From WTAW01 sp964406575 (GTDB lineage: Bacteria > Acidobacteriota > Aminicenantia > Aminicenantales > Aminicenantaceae), in contig CAYOSH010000028.1 of the NCBI GenBank assembly GCA_964406575.1, forward strand, positions 1 through 50,886: 50,886 bases of DNA. Reading direction: 5' to 3'. Positions 9,776 through 17,795 of the stretch are shown here, piece after piece. Made by a program: the position numbers and the translations under genes. Each line of letters opens with the position of its first letter. Position 1 is the first letter of the stretch. Under the pieces are notes generated by a model. It ran no database searches. It was not told where the DNA came from and saw only the letters and a program-made list of their open reading frames with translations.

Positions 9776-11407
9776 TTACATCTTTCCCAATTTAAAAAGC
9801 TGATGATCGTGATGTTTTATATCGACGGCTTGATAAAGCCTTTCCATGAGTCTAAAACCGTATTTTATGAGAAATGGCGTGATGTTGAATACGCTTTCCT
9901 GTAAGCGCTGATTTGGGTAAAGACTATTTTTAGTTAGGGTGATTCGCTGCGTTAAAATGGCGTTCTGTTTTTTAGAAGCCTTGAGAATCTTCTTTTCCAG
10001 AAGCCCTATTTGGTGATGGATTTTCCCGATAGTAAGATCGACTGATTTTTCCAGCGTAGGTTCAAAAGCCAACGTCTCCTGCTTGATGTCTTTCAGATCC
10101 TCATCAAGATGAGAGGCCGTGGTCTGGAAAGCTTTATCAAGGGATTGAGGGAATTGATCTTTAGCGATTTCATTGATTTTGGCATCCGCGTTCCGCCAGA
10201 TATCCTCAACTTTCAGGCTGTAAGTTTTTAATGCTTTGTCCACATTTTTTTCGATAAGAGTGAGACTTTTCCTCGGATAGATGATCGGCATTGGCAAATT
10301 AAATCTTTCGTAAACCTCTTTCATCTGCGCAAAGTAGGCGACCTCACTCAGCCCCCCCACATAGGCGACGGTCGGCAATAGTGTGTCCTGATAAAGGGGA
10401 CGAAGCAGGACGTTAGGGCTGAATTTATGAGGGTGCGTCTCTAAAAGTTGGAGGAGTTCATCCTTGTGAAATGTTTGCTGCCTGCCTTTTATGAAGTATT
10501 CGTCATCCTCAAATTGGATGCTGTGTCTTTCGTCCTCCACCAGAAACAAATTCAATATCCCCTCATGAAGTTGAATTTGCGGATCGTAGTTTTTTTGCGT
10601 CAATTTTCGTGAAGTTTCCAGGGCGCACTCTGTCGAGGGTGAGTTTTGGGCGATCTCGGTATAAAAAACATCTTTCCCCAAGACCTTCAGATCAGGATGC
10701 ATGGCATCGATGAATATAAGACCATAGGACTTGAACAATCGGGTCATCCACTGGGCAAAAGCTGCAACAAACGATCTGCCGGACTGATAGGCCGTGCCCA
10801 ATTGCGACAGGATTTCCGGTTTGAATTCGGAATCACGGGTAAGATCATTGAGTTGCTGAATACAATTCGAAATTTCTGCTGAGAGTACGATTTTCGAAAC
10901 CGGTTTTTTGAGGGTGGGCGAATACCCCTGGTATTGAATGTCTTCAATCTGGTTTTCTTTGTTGAGGAGGGAAATGTGATTTATCTCTTCAAAGTCATGA
11001 TCATCCGATGCCAGCCAAAAGACCGGCACAAAGCACCCTCCTGGATTGTTTTGGCTGAGGGATTCGGAGAGTTTGATCGCTGTCAGCGCTTTGAATATCG
11101 TGTAAAGGGGACCTGAGAATAGTCCGACCTGCTGCCCGGTGACTACTGCACAGGCCTTATCCTGAAAGAGCTTTTTGATATTCCCGACAGTTTGAGCCCC
11201 GCATCCGTAACTGAGATTTAACTCTTTTAATATGGCGGCCAATTGTTCCCGCGGCAGGTCGCGTGCTCTGACTTTCTCGGCTTGCAGGGAGTATGCGGTT
11301 GGGTCGCGAAAATTTCCTGCAAAAAATTCACTGACCTTGTCGTACTCATAGAAATAATCAAACACAAGAGATGATATTTTGGGCAGCTCATTTATCGGTA
11401 TTACCAT
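9776..11407 (-). CDS. bshC: BshC, bacillithiol biosynthesis cysteine-adding enzyme
   Basis: Cysteine ligase candidate of 543 aa for the last step of bacillithiol synthesis. It shows the family features V-V-T-G-Q-Q-V-G-L-F-S-G-P-L-Y-T, then F-W-L-A-S-D-D-H-D-F-E-E, a long coiled-coil segment in the C-terminal third and a conserved tail N-I-T-P-F-L-I-K-Y-G. Length is normal. First of the three bsh genes, 57 bp after the small membrane protein. With bshA and bshB1 beside it the cell can be predicted to make bacillithiol as its low-molecular-weight thiol. Confidence 0.95.
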   Translation of the reverse strand: MVIPINELPKISSLVFDYFYEYDKVSEFFAGNFRDPTAYSLQAEKVRARDLPREQLAAILKELNLSYGCGAQTVGNIKKLFQDKACAVVTGQQVGLFSGPLYTIFKALTAIKLSESLSQNNPGGCFVPVFWLASDDHDFEEINHISLLNKENQIEDIQYQGYSPTLKKPVSKIVLSAEISNCIQQLNDLTRDSEFKPEILSQLGTAYQSGRSFVAAFAQWMTRLFKSYGLIFIDAMHPDLKVLGKDVFYTEIAQNSPSTECALETSRKLTQKNYDPQIQLHEGILNLFLVEDERHSIQFEDDEYFIKGRQQTFHKDELLQLLETHPHKFSPNVLLRPLYQDTLLPTVAYVGGLSEVAYFAQMKEVYERFNLPMPIIYPRKSLTLIEKNVDKALKTYSLKVEDIWRNADAKINEIAKDQFPQSLDKAFQTTASHLDEDLKDIKQETLAFEPTLEKSVDLTIGKIHHQIGLLEKKILKASKKQNAILTQRITLTKNSLYPNQRLQESVFNITPFLIKYGFRLMERLYQAVDIKHHDHQLFKLGKM

Positions 11408-11464
11408 CGGGGACTATTCAAATACCATGGATATCGGACACATAGCCTGAATCTCTTTCGTCCT

Positions 11465-11611
11465 CTAATCAAATGCCTTGGTAAAAAGATAGAATAGCAC
11501 TATGAGCAGGGCCAGATTCAGCAAGACCACCGTGTACAGCCGGTTCCATGACGAGAGGATGGGCGGCTTTTCCTGATCTGTGTCCTTGTTCTCGATCCGG
11601 TCATTTTCCAT
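11465..11611 (-). CDS. 48-aa single-pass small membrane protein in bacillithiol operon
   Basis: The ORF begins with ATG at 11609-11611, preceded by AGGAG seven bases upstream, and overlaps the 3' end of the PIG-L gene (stop 11601-11603) by 11 bp. The first 20 residues are charged and Asp/Glu/Lys-rich; W-N-R then leads into a hydrophobic helix (Y-T-V-V-L-L-N-L-A-L-L-I-V-L-F-Y), and the tail is T-K-A-F-D. The predicted topology is cytoplasmic N-terminus with one helix. Position between PIG-L and bshC suggests co-translation with PIG-L. No family is recognised. It might be a partner of the symporter or of the deacetylase. Confidence 0.75.
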   Translation of the reverse strand: MENDRIENKDTDQEKPPILSSWNRLYTVVLLNLALLIVLFYLFTKAFD

Positions 11612-14090
11612 CGGCATCTCCTGACGAAATCAAGTTGGCGAAAAGGCGATACGCACCCGGAACACCCGCCGGCAGTTGCCGGAACCAGGAATATCCTGTA
11701 TAGATAAAAACGCCTTTCCCGTAGCGTGTATACAACAGGCCTCCCTTCTTATCCGATTCATTGGCGTCGGAGGATGTCAGAATTGGTTCATATCTTTCGT
11801 CCCATTCCGTAGCAAAGTATAAACCCCTTTCTTGCACCCAGCCATCGAAATCTTTTTGTGTGATTTTGTTGGGAAAATTCAAAAGAGAATGCTGTGGATC
11901 GAGGAAAACGACAGGGGCGGCTTCTTCACACACCCGATCCCGCCCGATAGTCAAAGGATAAGGACCGATGTTTTCAGTCTGTAAACCGCGAGACACATTG
12001 TATTGGACGATGTAAGTCCCACCATCTTTGACGTACTGAAGAAGTCGCGAGGAGGTGTTTTTTAGACGTTCCCTGGTGTTGTAGGCTCTTATACCCGCTA
12101 TGATGGCATCGAATTGGCTAAGATCCGCTCTTTCCAGCATATCATCATTCAGGAATGTCACCTCGTAGCCGAGATTGAGCAGACTATCCGCGACTTCATC
12201 ACCGGAGCCCATGATATAACCGAGTTTAGTTCCTGTGTGATTAATATCCATTTTGATGGCCTTGACGCGGCCTTCGGGGAAATACACCTGTCTTTTGATG
12301 TGGGGATAGGAAATTTCCACGATATCACGGTCAAACTTTTCGCCGTTTATATCTGCTACGGCGGTCAAACTGGCTTCATCTGAATTCTTTGGCGGAGTGA
12401 CTTTGAATGCGACTTTCGTTTCTTCATATTTGCCGGTCAAAAGAAATGGAATGCTTTCCGGGGTAACCCGCCACTGAACAGGCCCTTTGAGGCGAATAGT
12501 GCCTGCGGCATTCGGAGTGTGGCTCTTTAATTTGACCTGAAGTTCCTGAGTTTCATCTTTTGTGAAAATTTTAACTTTGTCTTCTATATGAACTGTCACC
12601 CGGGGCCGGATTTCAAAAGGCCTATAACATTCACCATCGACTCTATCGGTCCATCGATATAGCAGGGGAACAGGATACTTAAAAAGATTACTATCGGCCT
12701 TAAATTTAATATTCACGCGGATCGAAGGAGGATTTTCAGCCGATCCGATAAGTTTTTGTTCCCGGATGGAAAATATTGCTTTTTTTGGGGGGTATTTTAG
12801 CCAGTAGGGTTGTGAGATCGGAAAGTCCTCGGGAATTCGGATGGAATTCTCAAAAGTTTGGGGATTGTTGTTTTTAAGGAGGATATCCAGGTCAGAATCA
12901 GCGGCAAGCTCATAAAAATCTATTCCTTGAATTCTGAAGGGGTAATCCGATCGATTGACGATTGTGGTTTGTATCTTAATTTCATCGCCGGGAGCGGCAG
13001 AAAAATCGGGTGAAATTGCTTCAATCCAGAGTCCGGCACAGGACTGGATGACCCGCAACAATTCTTCTTTTTTGATCTTGACCCAATATGTCTCATCCAA
13101 CTCGGTCAGTTGATTATAGACAGCCAGCAGGCCTGGGAGAGATTTTGACGGATGCTGAGGATCAAAAGTGTCAATAACCTTTGCCAGCGTGAGCCCGACC
13201 TTTTGGCCGCCGGGGACTCGCTGCCATGTTGTATCGATTCCGTCGAATAGGTCCGTGGTCGCCGGCGTGCCCTCTATGAGTTGGTAGGTGTCGTTGCTCG
13301 CTCCCCGTCGACCGGCTGAGCCGAATCCCTGGCTTTTGTGCATGGACCGGCTTTCCGCACCGATTTCCGGGTAGGATTTGCCCAGCAGAGGATTGTACTC
13401 GCCCGTGTTAATCGTTAGGGTATTAGCGATCTCTTCTTGACCGCTCCGCCATCTATTCCAGAACAATCTTCGGGCCTGCCAGGGCTGCACATACTGCAAC
13501 TGTTCCGGAAATTTTTCAGGGTCTGCGGCCGCACGAAAAGCTTCCCTGGTCAGCATGCCGGCGGCCGCATGGTGGCCATGGCCACCACGCCCCTCGCCAA
13601 GAGAACGGGCGATGATAACGTCCGGACGGAAGTTTCGAATGACCCAGACGATGTCGGCCAGGATGGCTTCTTTTCCCCAGAGAGATAAGGTTTCCTCGGG
13701 TGTTTTGGAGTAACCGAAATCGATGGCGCGCGAAAAGAATTGTTCGGCCCCGTCGTTGCGGCGGGCGGCCAGGAGCTCTTGGGTTCGGATGATCCCGATC
13801 TCAGCTCCCTTTTCAGAACCGATCAGGTTTTGCCCCCCGTCACCGCGCGTAAGGGACAAGTACGCGGTGCGATATTTTCGGCCTATTGAAAAATAGGCCA
13901 GGGCCGAGGCGTTTTCATCATCTGGATGAGCTTCGATACAAAGAACACTGCCGAGAACGTTCAGTTTGTGAAGAGCGATCTGCAATTCCCCAGCATTGAG
14001 GACTTCAATCTGTGTGGGAGTTGCATTCAAATTGAGAAATACCGCACATGCAAAAAGGATAGCAATATACTTTTTCAATGTTCCATCCAT
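11601..14090 (-). CDS. exported PIG-L/LmbE-family deacetylase, multidomain
   Basis: 829 aa with an N-terminal signal peptide (about 1-23). The LmbE catalytic domain follows: A-H-P-D-D-E at residues 54-59, V-I-I-A-R-S and a His-rich G-R-G-G-H-G-H-H-A-A-A motif that completes the zinc site. The middle (about 360-600) is beta-rich and resembles NEW3-type modules. The last about 200 residues look like a ThuA/class I amidotransferase-like fold (D-A-I-I-A-G-I-R-A-Y-N, Y-V-K-D-G-G-T-Y-I-V-Q-Y-N). It likely deacetylates an N-acetyl sugar or conjugate outside the cytoplasm. As first gene of the bacillithiol operon it could act on thiol conjugates, but the export signal argues for an envelope glycan; both are inference. 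Confidence 0.85.
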   Translation of the reverse strand: MDGTLKKYIAILFACAVFLNLNATPTQIEVLNAGELQIALHKLNVLGSVLCIEAHPDDENASALAYFSIGRKYRTAYLSLTRGDGGQNLIGSEKGAEIGIIRTQELLAARRNDGAEQFFSRAIDFGYSKTPEETLSLWGKEAILADIVWVIRNFRPDVIIARSLGEGRGGHGHHAAAGMLTREAFRAAADPEKFPEQLQYVQPWQARRLFWNRWRSGQEEIANTLTINTGEYNPLLGKSYPEIGAESRSMHKSQGFGSAGRRGASNDTYQLIEGTPATTDLFDGIDTTWQRVPGGQKVGLTLAKVIDTFDPQHPSKSLPGLLAVYNQLTELDETYWVKIKKEELLRVIQSCAGLWIEAISPDFSAAPGDEIKIQTTIVNRSDYPFRIQGIDFYELAADSDLDILLKNNNPQTFENSIRIPEDFPISQPYWLKYPPKKAIFSIREQKLIGSAENPPSIRVNIKFKADSNLFKYPVPLLYRWTDRVDGECYRPFEIRPRVTVHIEDKVKIFTKDETQELQVKLKSHTPNAAGTIRLKGPVQWRVTPESIPFLLTGKYEETKVAFKVTPPKNSDEASLTAVADINGEKFDRDIVEISYPHIKRQVYFPEGRVKAIKMDINHTGTKLGYIMGSGDEVADSLLNLGYEVTFLNDDMLERADLSQFDAIIAGIRAYNTRERLKNTSSRLLQYVKDGGTYIVQYNVSRGLQTENIGPYPLTIGRDRVCEEAAPVVFLDPQHSLLNFPNKITQKDFDGWVQERGLYFATEWDERYEPILTSSDANESDKKGGLLYTRYGKGVFIYTGYSWFRQLPAGVPGAYRLFANLISSGDADGK

Positions 14091-14231
14091 TTCAGGCTAG
14101 ATAGAATTAGGGTACCTAATTGCCTGTCATTGAATGTCTAATCCTAAATAATGAGAACGAGATCTGATCTAATCAAAAGCAAATAGACACAATCATGAAA
14201 ATTAGTGAAAGAACCCTAACTCAGATTTTGT

Positions 14232-14816
14232 TTATTCTTTGGGCAGCTCGATTTTAAACGGAACCTTTAAATTTTCCCAGTGGAGGAAAGCGGTTGCAGA
14301 TGTTCCTGCCAGATCGTCAAAGCCGAACGTCAACCATTCCTCGTGGGGAGCCTTGACAGGAGTCACGGTTATGCGGAGGGCATCTTCTTCCTGGTTATAG
14401 GTAAAGCTTCCCCAGGCTGAGTTGTTCTTGCTGAAGATGATGACCCATTCTTTTTCCGAAGGGATCATATGGATGCCGTATTTGCCTGCCGGCAGTTTAT
14501 TGCCCTCGATAAGGACGTCCTTACTGAATTCGATGGTTGTGTTTTCGTTGGCGCCCGCCCGCCATGGAAAAGGCTTATCATTGGAGTATTTATTTCCGGG
14601 TGCCATGCCGAAAGGCACGAGTTCGCCCCATATTGTTCTGCCTTTAACCCCAGGCCTGCTGTATTCGATGGTGATGTCGGTGTCAACTCCCAGTCGTTGC
14701 ATGACACTGGCTTTCAGGCTTTTGCGGACTTGATTTTCTTGGGCGAAGGTGGTTGAAGGCCACATCAGGAGAAAGGCTAAAACAAGGACACAACTGATAA
14801 TGCTGAGACGTTTCAT
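14232..14816 (-). CDS. DUF2911 domain secreted protein
   Basis: 194 aa from the ATG at 14816. This start is preferred over the ATG at 14828 because GGAGGG lies four bases before it and would otherwise be coding. Signal peptide about 1-26, ending in T-F-A-Q. The rest matches the DUF2911 family (I-E-Y-S-R-P-G-V-K-G-R-T-I-W-G, then P-F-P-W-R-A-G-A-N-E and L-P-A-G-K-Y-G-I-H). Family function is unknown; it is common in Bacteroidota and Acidobacteriota. Stands alone, divergent from the kinase gene at 14992. Confidence 0.85.
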   Translation of the reverse strand: MKRLSIISCVLVLAFLLMWPSTTFAQENQVRKSLKASVMQRLGVDTDITIEYSRPGVKGRTIWGELVPFGMAPGNKYSNDKPFPWRAGANENTTIEFSKDVLIEGNKLPAGKYGIHMIPSEKEWVIIFSKNNSAWGSFTYNQEEDALRITVTPVKAPHEEWLTFGFDDLAGTSATAFLHWENLKVPFKIELPKE

Positions 14817-14935
14817 TTTTCCCTCCATCTTAATGTAAAAACTGATTTAGAAGTTTTGTTCAGCTCAGTTTTTTTTTACCATATTTGATTTGGAATGTCC
14901 ATCATTTTCGTTGCTTTAGTTGATTGTGTTGATTA

Positions 14936-14964
14936 TTGACACCTTCCCCGTTCCTTGATATTCT
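14936..14964 (+). promoter_or_regulatory. promoter of tandem kinase gene 1
   Basis: TTGACA (14936-14941), 17-bp spacer, TATTCT (14959-14964). The same promoter is duplicated in front of the second kinase gene (17740-17768). Confidence 0.65.
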
Positions 14965-14991
14965 TTGCCTGATCGAATTTAGGGTAAAGCA

Positions 14992-17478
14992 ATGGGAATT
15001 CAATGCCCCGAATGTCAATATGAGAATCCCGACAATACCCAGTTCTGCGGGAAGTGCGGGTCCAGGTTTCCTCTATCAGATGAGGCCGCTATCTCTCTGA
15101 CCAGGACCATAAAGACACCCGTTAAGTTTTTAGTCAAAGGCACAACCTTCGCAGGAAGATACGAGATCATTGAAGAGCTTGGTCGAGGGGGTATGGGAGT
15201 TGTCTACAAAGCTCATGATACAAAGCTGAAAAGGGGTGTGGCCTTGAAATTTCTTCCTCAGGAATTAACACACATCTCCGAGATCAAAGAGCGATTCATT
15301 AGGGAGGCACAGGCTGCTGCTGCTCTTGATCATCCCAACATATGTACTGTTTATGAGTTTGATGAAACAGAGGATAAAACTTTTATCTCCATGGCCTATA
15401 TCGAAGGCCAGAGCTTAAAGAATAAGATTGATTCAAGCCCTATAGAGCTCGATGAAGCTCTTGAGATTGCCATTCAAACAGCCGAGGGTTTAGAGGAGGC
15501 TCATAAGAAAGGAGTGGTACACAGGGATATCAAGAGCGCCAACATCATGGTGGATGAGAGGAATCAGGCGAAGATCATGGATTTTGGCCTGGCCAGGGTA
15601 ACGGGGACGACCATGGTCACACAGGAAGGGATGATGATGGGGACAATCGCCTACATGTCTCCCGAACAAGCACGCGGGGAAGTGGTCGATTTTCGCACGG
15701 ATATCTGGTCATTCGGTGTGGTTCTGTATGAAATGTTCAGCGGTCAATTGCCTTTTAAAGGGGAGCATGACCAGGCTGTTGTGTATTCCATCTTGAATGA
15801 GAGGCCCAACCGTCTTACGGATTTGCGCTCTGAGATTCCGGTATCCATAGAGCAAGTGATCGACAAGGCGATGGAGAAGGATCCGGAAAATCGCTACCAG
15901 CACATCGCGGAACTCTTAGATGATCTGAGGTCCATATCAGCGGGAATAGTCCCGGAAGAAATCAAGGCGAGACTGAGGAAGTCGAAGCTGCTTAAGAGAA
16001 AGAAAGCGATCCTTTATGCAGGCACGGCAGGTGTTCTCATCTTATTGACTGTCATAGCGCTGAGTGTTTTTACGGGACATGCGGGGGGGGCGATCGATGC
16101 GATTGCGGTCCTGCCGCTTGAGAATCTCACGGGTGATGCGGGTCAGGAGTTTTTTGTCGATGCAGCGACCGATGAGTTGATCGGGCAGCTATCTCAGATT
16201 GGAGCGCTACGTGTGATTTCCCGCAGGTCGGTCATGAAGTACAAAGGTGTGGAGAAATCCCTGCCTGAGATCGCGCAGGAGTTAAAAGTGGATGCGGTAG
16301 TGGAGGGTTCAGTGCTCCGGGTCGGCGAAAGCGTGCGCATTCGAGTGCAGTTGATCAAGGCACTGCCTGAGGAGCGGAACCTTTGGGCACAGACGTACGA
16401 CCGGAACATGACCGATGTGCTGGTGATGTATAAAGAGATGGCACGCGCCATTGCGGATAAAACACGAGTCGAGTTGACCGCGCAGGAAGAGGCGATCCTC
16501 GCCAGTACCCGCCAGGTCAATCCCGAGGCCTACGAGGCCTACAACAAAGGCATGTTCCACGCTTATAAACTGACTTCACAAGATTTAGAACTCGCGCGCG
16601 GGTACTTCGAGTTGGCTTTAGAAAAAGATCCGAACTTTGCGCTGGCCTATGTGGGTATAGGGTTCGTCTGGCAAGCACAGATTCAGCAGGGGCTCATGTC
16701 ACACAGTGAGGCGGGGCCCAAAGCTGAGGCGGCCAGCCTGAAGGCTTTGGAATTGGACGACACGCTCGCGGAAGTCCATTACTTTTTAGCAGCAAATCAA
16801 ACATGGGGCAAATGGGATTTTGAGAGCGCGGGGAAGTCATTTAAACGGGCTCTCGAACTCAACCCCAATTATCCGGATGCACGGGCCTATTACTCATGGT
16901 ATTTGTTCTATATGGAGCGTCCGGAGGAAGCGATGGCGCAGATCAAGCGAGCCTTGGAATTGGATCCGTTCAATGCTGCGTTTCGATCTCTTTATGCTTT
17001 TGATTTGATGTATGCGCGCCGGTTTGACGAAGCAGTCGCAGATCTCCGAGAAACGCTCAGAACTGCACCTACTGACGAATTTGCCCTGTCGGCCATCAGG
17101 TCAGCCTACCACGCGAAGGGAATGTTTGAGGAGGCGTATGAAGCATGGAAGACATGGTATGACGTGCATGGCGATGGTGAAGCCGAGCAAGCTCTCGTAC
17201 GGGGCTACGAGGAGGCGGGTTACTCTGGAGCATTGAGCAGCGTTGCTGAGTTGATGATCGAACGCTCAAAGACTACTTTTGTCACACCCTGGTGGATCGC
17301 GACGGTGTACACCCGTGCCGGGAGGAACGATGAAGCCCTCGAATGGCTTGAGAAGGCATTCGAAGCGCACGACGCCAACATGCCTTCTATCAGCGTAGAT
17401 CCGATCTTCGACAACCTGCGCGACGAACCACGCTTCAATGAACTTCTGCGAAAGATGAACCTGCCGCAGGCGAAATAA
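14992..17478 (+). CDS. zinc-ribbon Ser/Thr protein kinase with TPR domain (tandem copy 1)
   Basis: 828 aa, start supported by AGGG seven bases upstream. Zinc ribbon C5, C8, C19, C22; kinase domain about 50-315 with G-R-G-G-M-G-V-V-Y-K, H-R-D-I-K-S-A-N, D-F-G-L-A-R and S-P-E-Q-A-R-G-E; one membrane helix about 345-368; FlgO/TolB-N-like domain beginning I-D-A-I-A-V-L-P-L-E-N-L-T-G-D; TPR repeats from about 515 to the end. The kinase part is nearly identical in DNA to the next gene up to about 15990 and then diverges sharply. Role: transmembrane signalling kinase; targets unknown. Confidence 0.9.
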   Translation: MGIQCPECQYENPDNTQFCGKCGSRFPLSDEAAISLTRTIKTPVKFLVKGTTFAGRYEIIEELGRGGMGVVYKAHDTKLKRGVALKFLPQELTHISEIKERFIREAQAAAALDHPNICTVYEFDETEDKTFISMAYIEGQSLKNKIDSSPIELDEALEIAIQTAEGLEEAHKKGVVHRDIKSANIMVDERNQAKIMDFGLARVTGTTMVTQEGMMMGTIAYMSPEQARGEVVDFRTDIWSFGVVLYEMFSGQLPFKGEHDQAVVYSILNERPNRLTDLRSEIPVSIEQVIDKAMEKDPENRYQHIAELLDDLRSISAGIVPEEIKARLRKSKLLKRKKAILYAGTAGVLILLTVIALSVFTGHAGGAIDAIAVLPLENLTGDAGQEFFVDAATDELIGQLSQIGALRVISRRSVMKYKGVEKSLPEIAQELKVDAVVEGSVLRVGESVRIRVQLIKALPEERNLWAQTYDRNMTDVLVMYKEMARAIADKTRVELTAQEEAILASTRQVNPEAYEAYNKGMFHAYKLTSQDLELARGYFELALEKDPNFALAYVGIGFVWQAQIQQGLMSHSEAGPKAEAASLKALELDDTLAEVHYFLAANQTWGKWDFESAGKSFKRALELNPNYPDARAYYSWYLFYMERPEEAMAQIKRALELDPFNAAFRSLYAFDLMYARRFDEAVADLRETLRTAPTDEFALSAIRSAYHAKGMFEEAYEAWKTWYDVHGDGEAEQALVRGYEEAGYSGALSSVAELMIERSKTTFVTPWWIATVYTRAGRNDEALEWLEKAFEAHDANMPSISVDPIFDNLRDEPRFNELLRKMNLPQAK

Positions 17479-17556
17479 TCCACAGACTTGGAAGCATCCC
17501 CAAAACCATGATGAATAACATCCGAACGTCTCAATTAGTGGTTCGAAAACACGCTC

Positions 17557-17621
17557 AGTTTCCCCGGCGAGGAAACTTCGCTCGGATCAGGGCTTCCCTC
17601 ACATCTCCCCCTGGGAGATGT
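17557..17621. other. two hairpins between tandem kinase genes
   Basis: AGTTTCC(7)GGAAACT at 17557-17577 and ACATCTCCC-CCT-GGGAGATGT at 17601-17621 are perfect stems. Neither is followed by a T run, so they are not clear Rho-independent terminators; they could slow or end transcription, or protect the mRNA. Nothing else is visible in the 260 bp between the genes before the promoter. Confidence 0.45.
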
Positions 17622-17739
17622 ACCATGCCCGTCCAGCCCTTCTCACGGTTTTCTCCACCACACAATCGAGACACTTAATAACAACGAGAGAATTCATTCC
17701 TTCACGGTTCTGAGGATGCTAACCACAAACCTCTTTAAT

Positions 17740-17768
17740 TTGACACCTTCCTTGTTCCTTGATATTCT
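17740..17768 (+). promoter_or_regulatory. promoter of tandem kinase gene 2
   Basis: TTGACA (17740-17745), 17-bp spacer, TATTCT (17763-17768), a duplicated version of the box in front of tandem copy 1. The ORF could be extended to an ATG at 17769, but that would sit right behind the -10 box. Confidence 0.65.
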
Positions 17769-17795
17769 TTGCCTAACCAGATCAAGGGAAGAGCA

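Noticed and set aside
17601..17621. Rho-independent terminator after tandem kinase 1
   Set aside because: The stem is perfect but no T run follows, so it is only listed as a hairpin.
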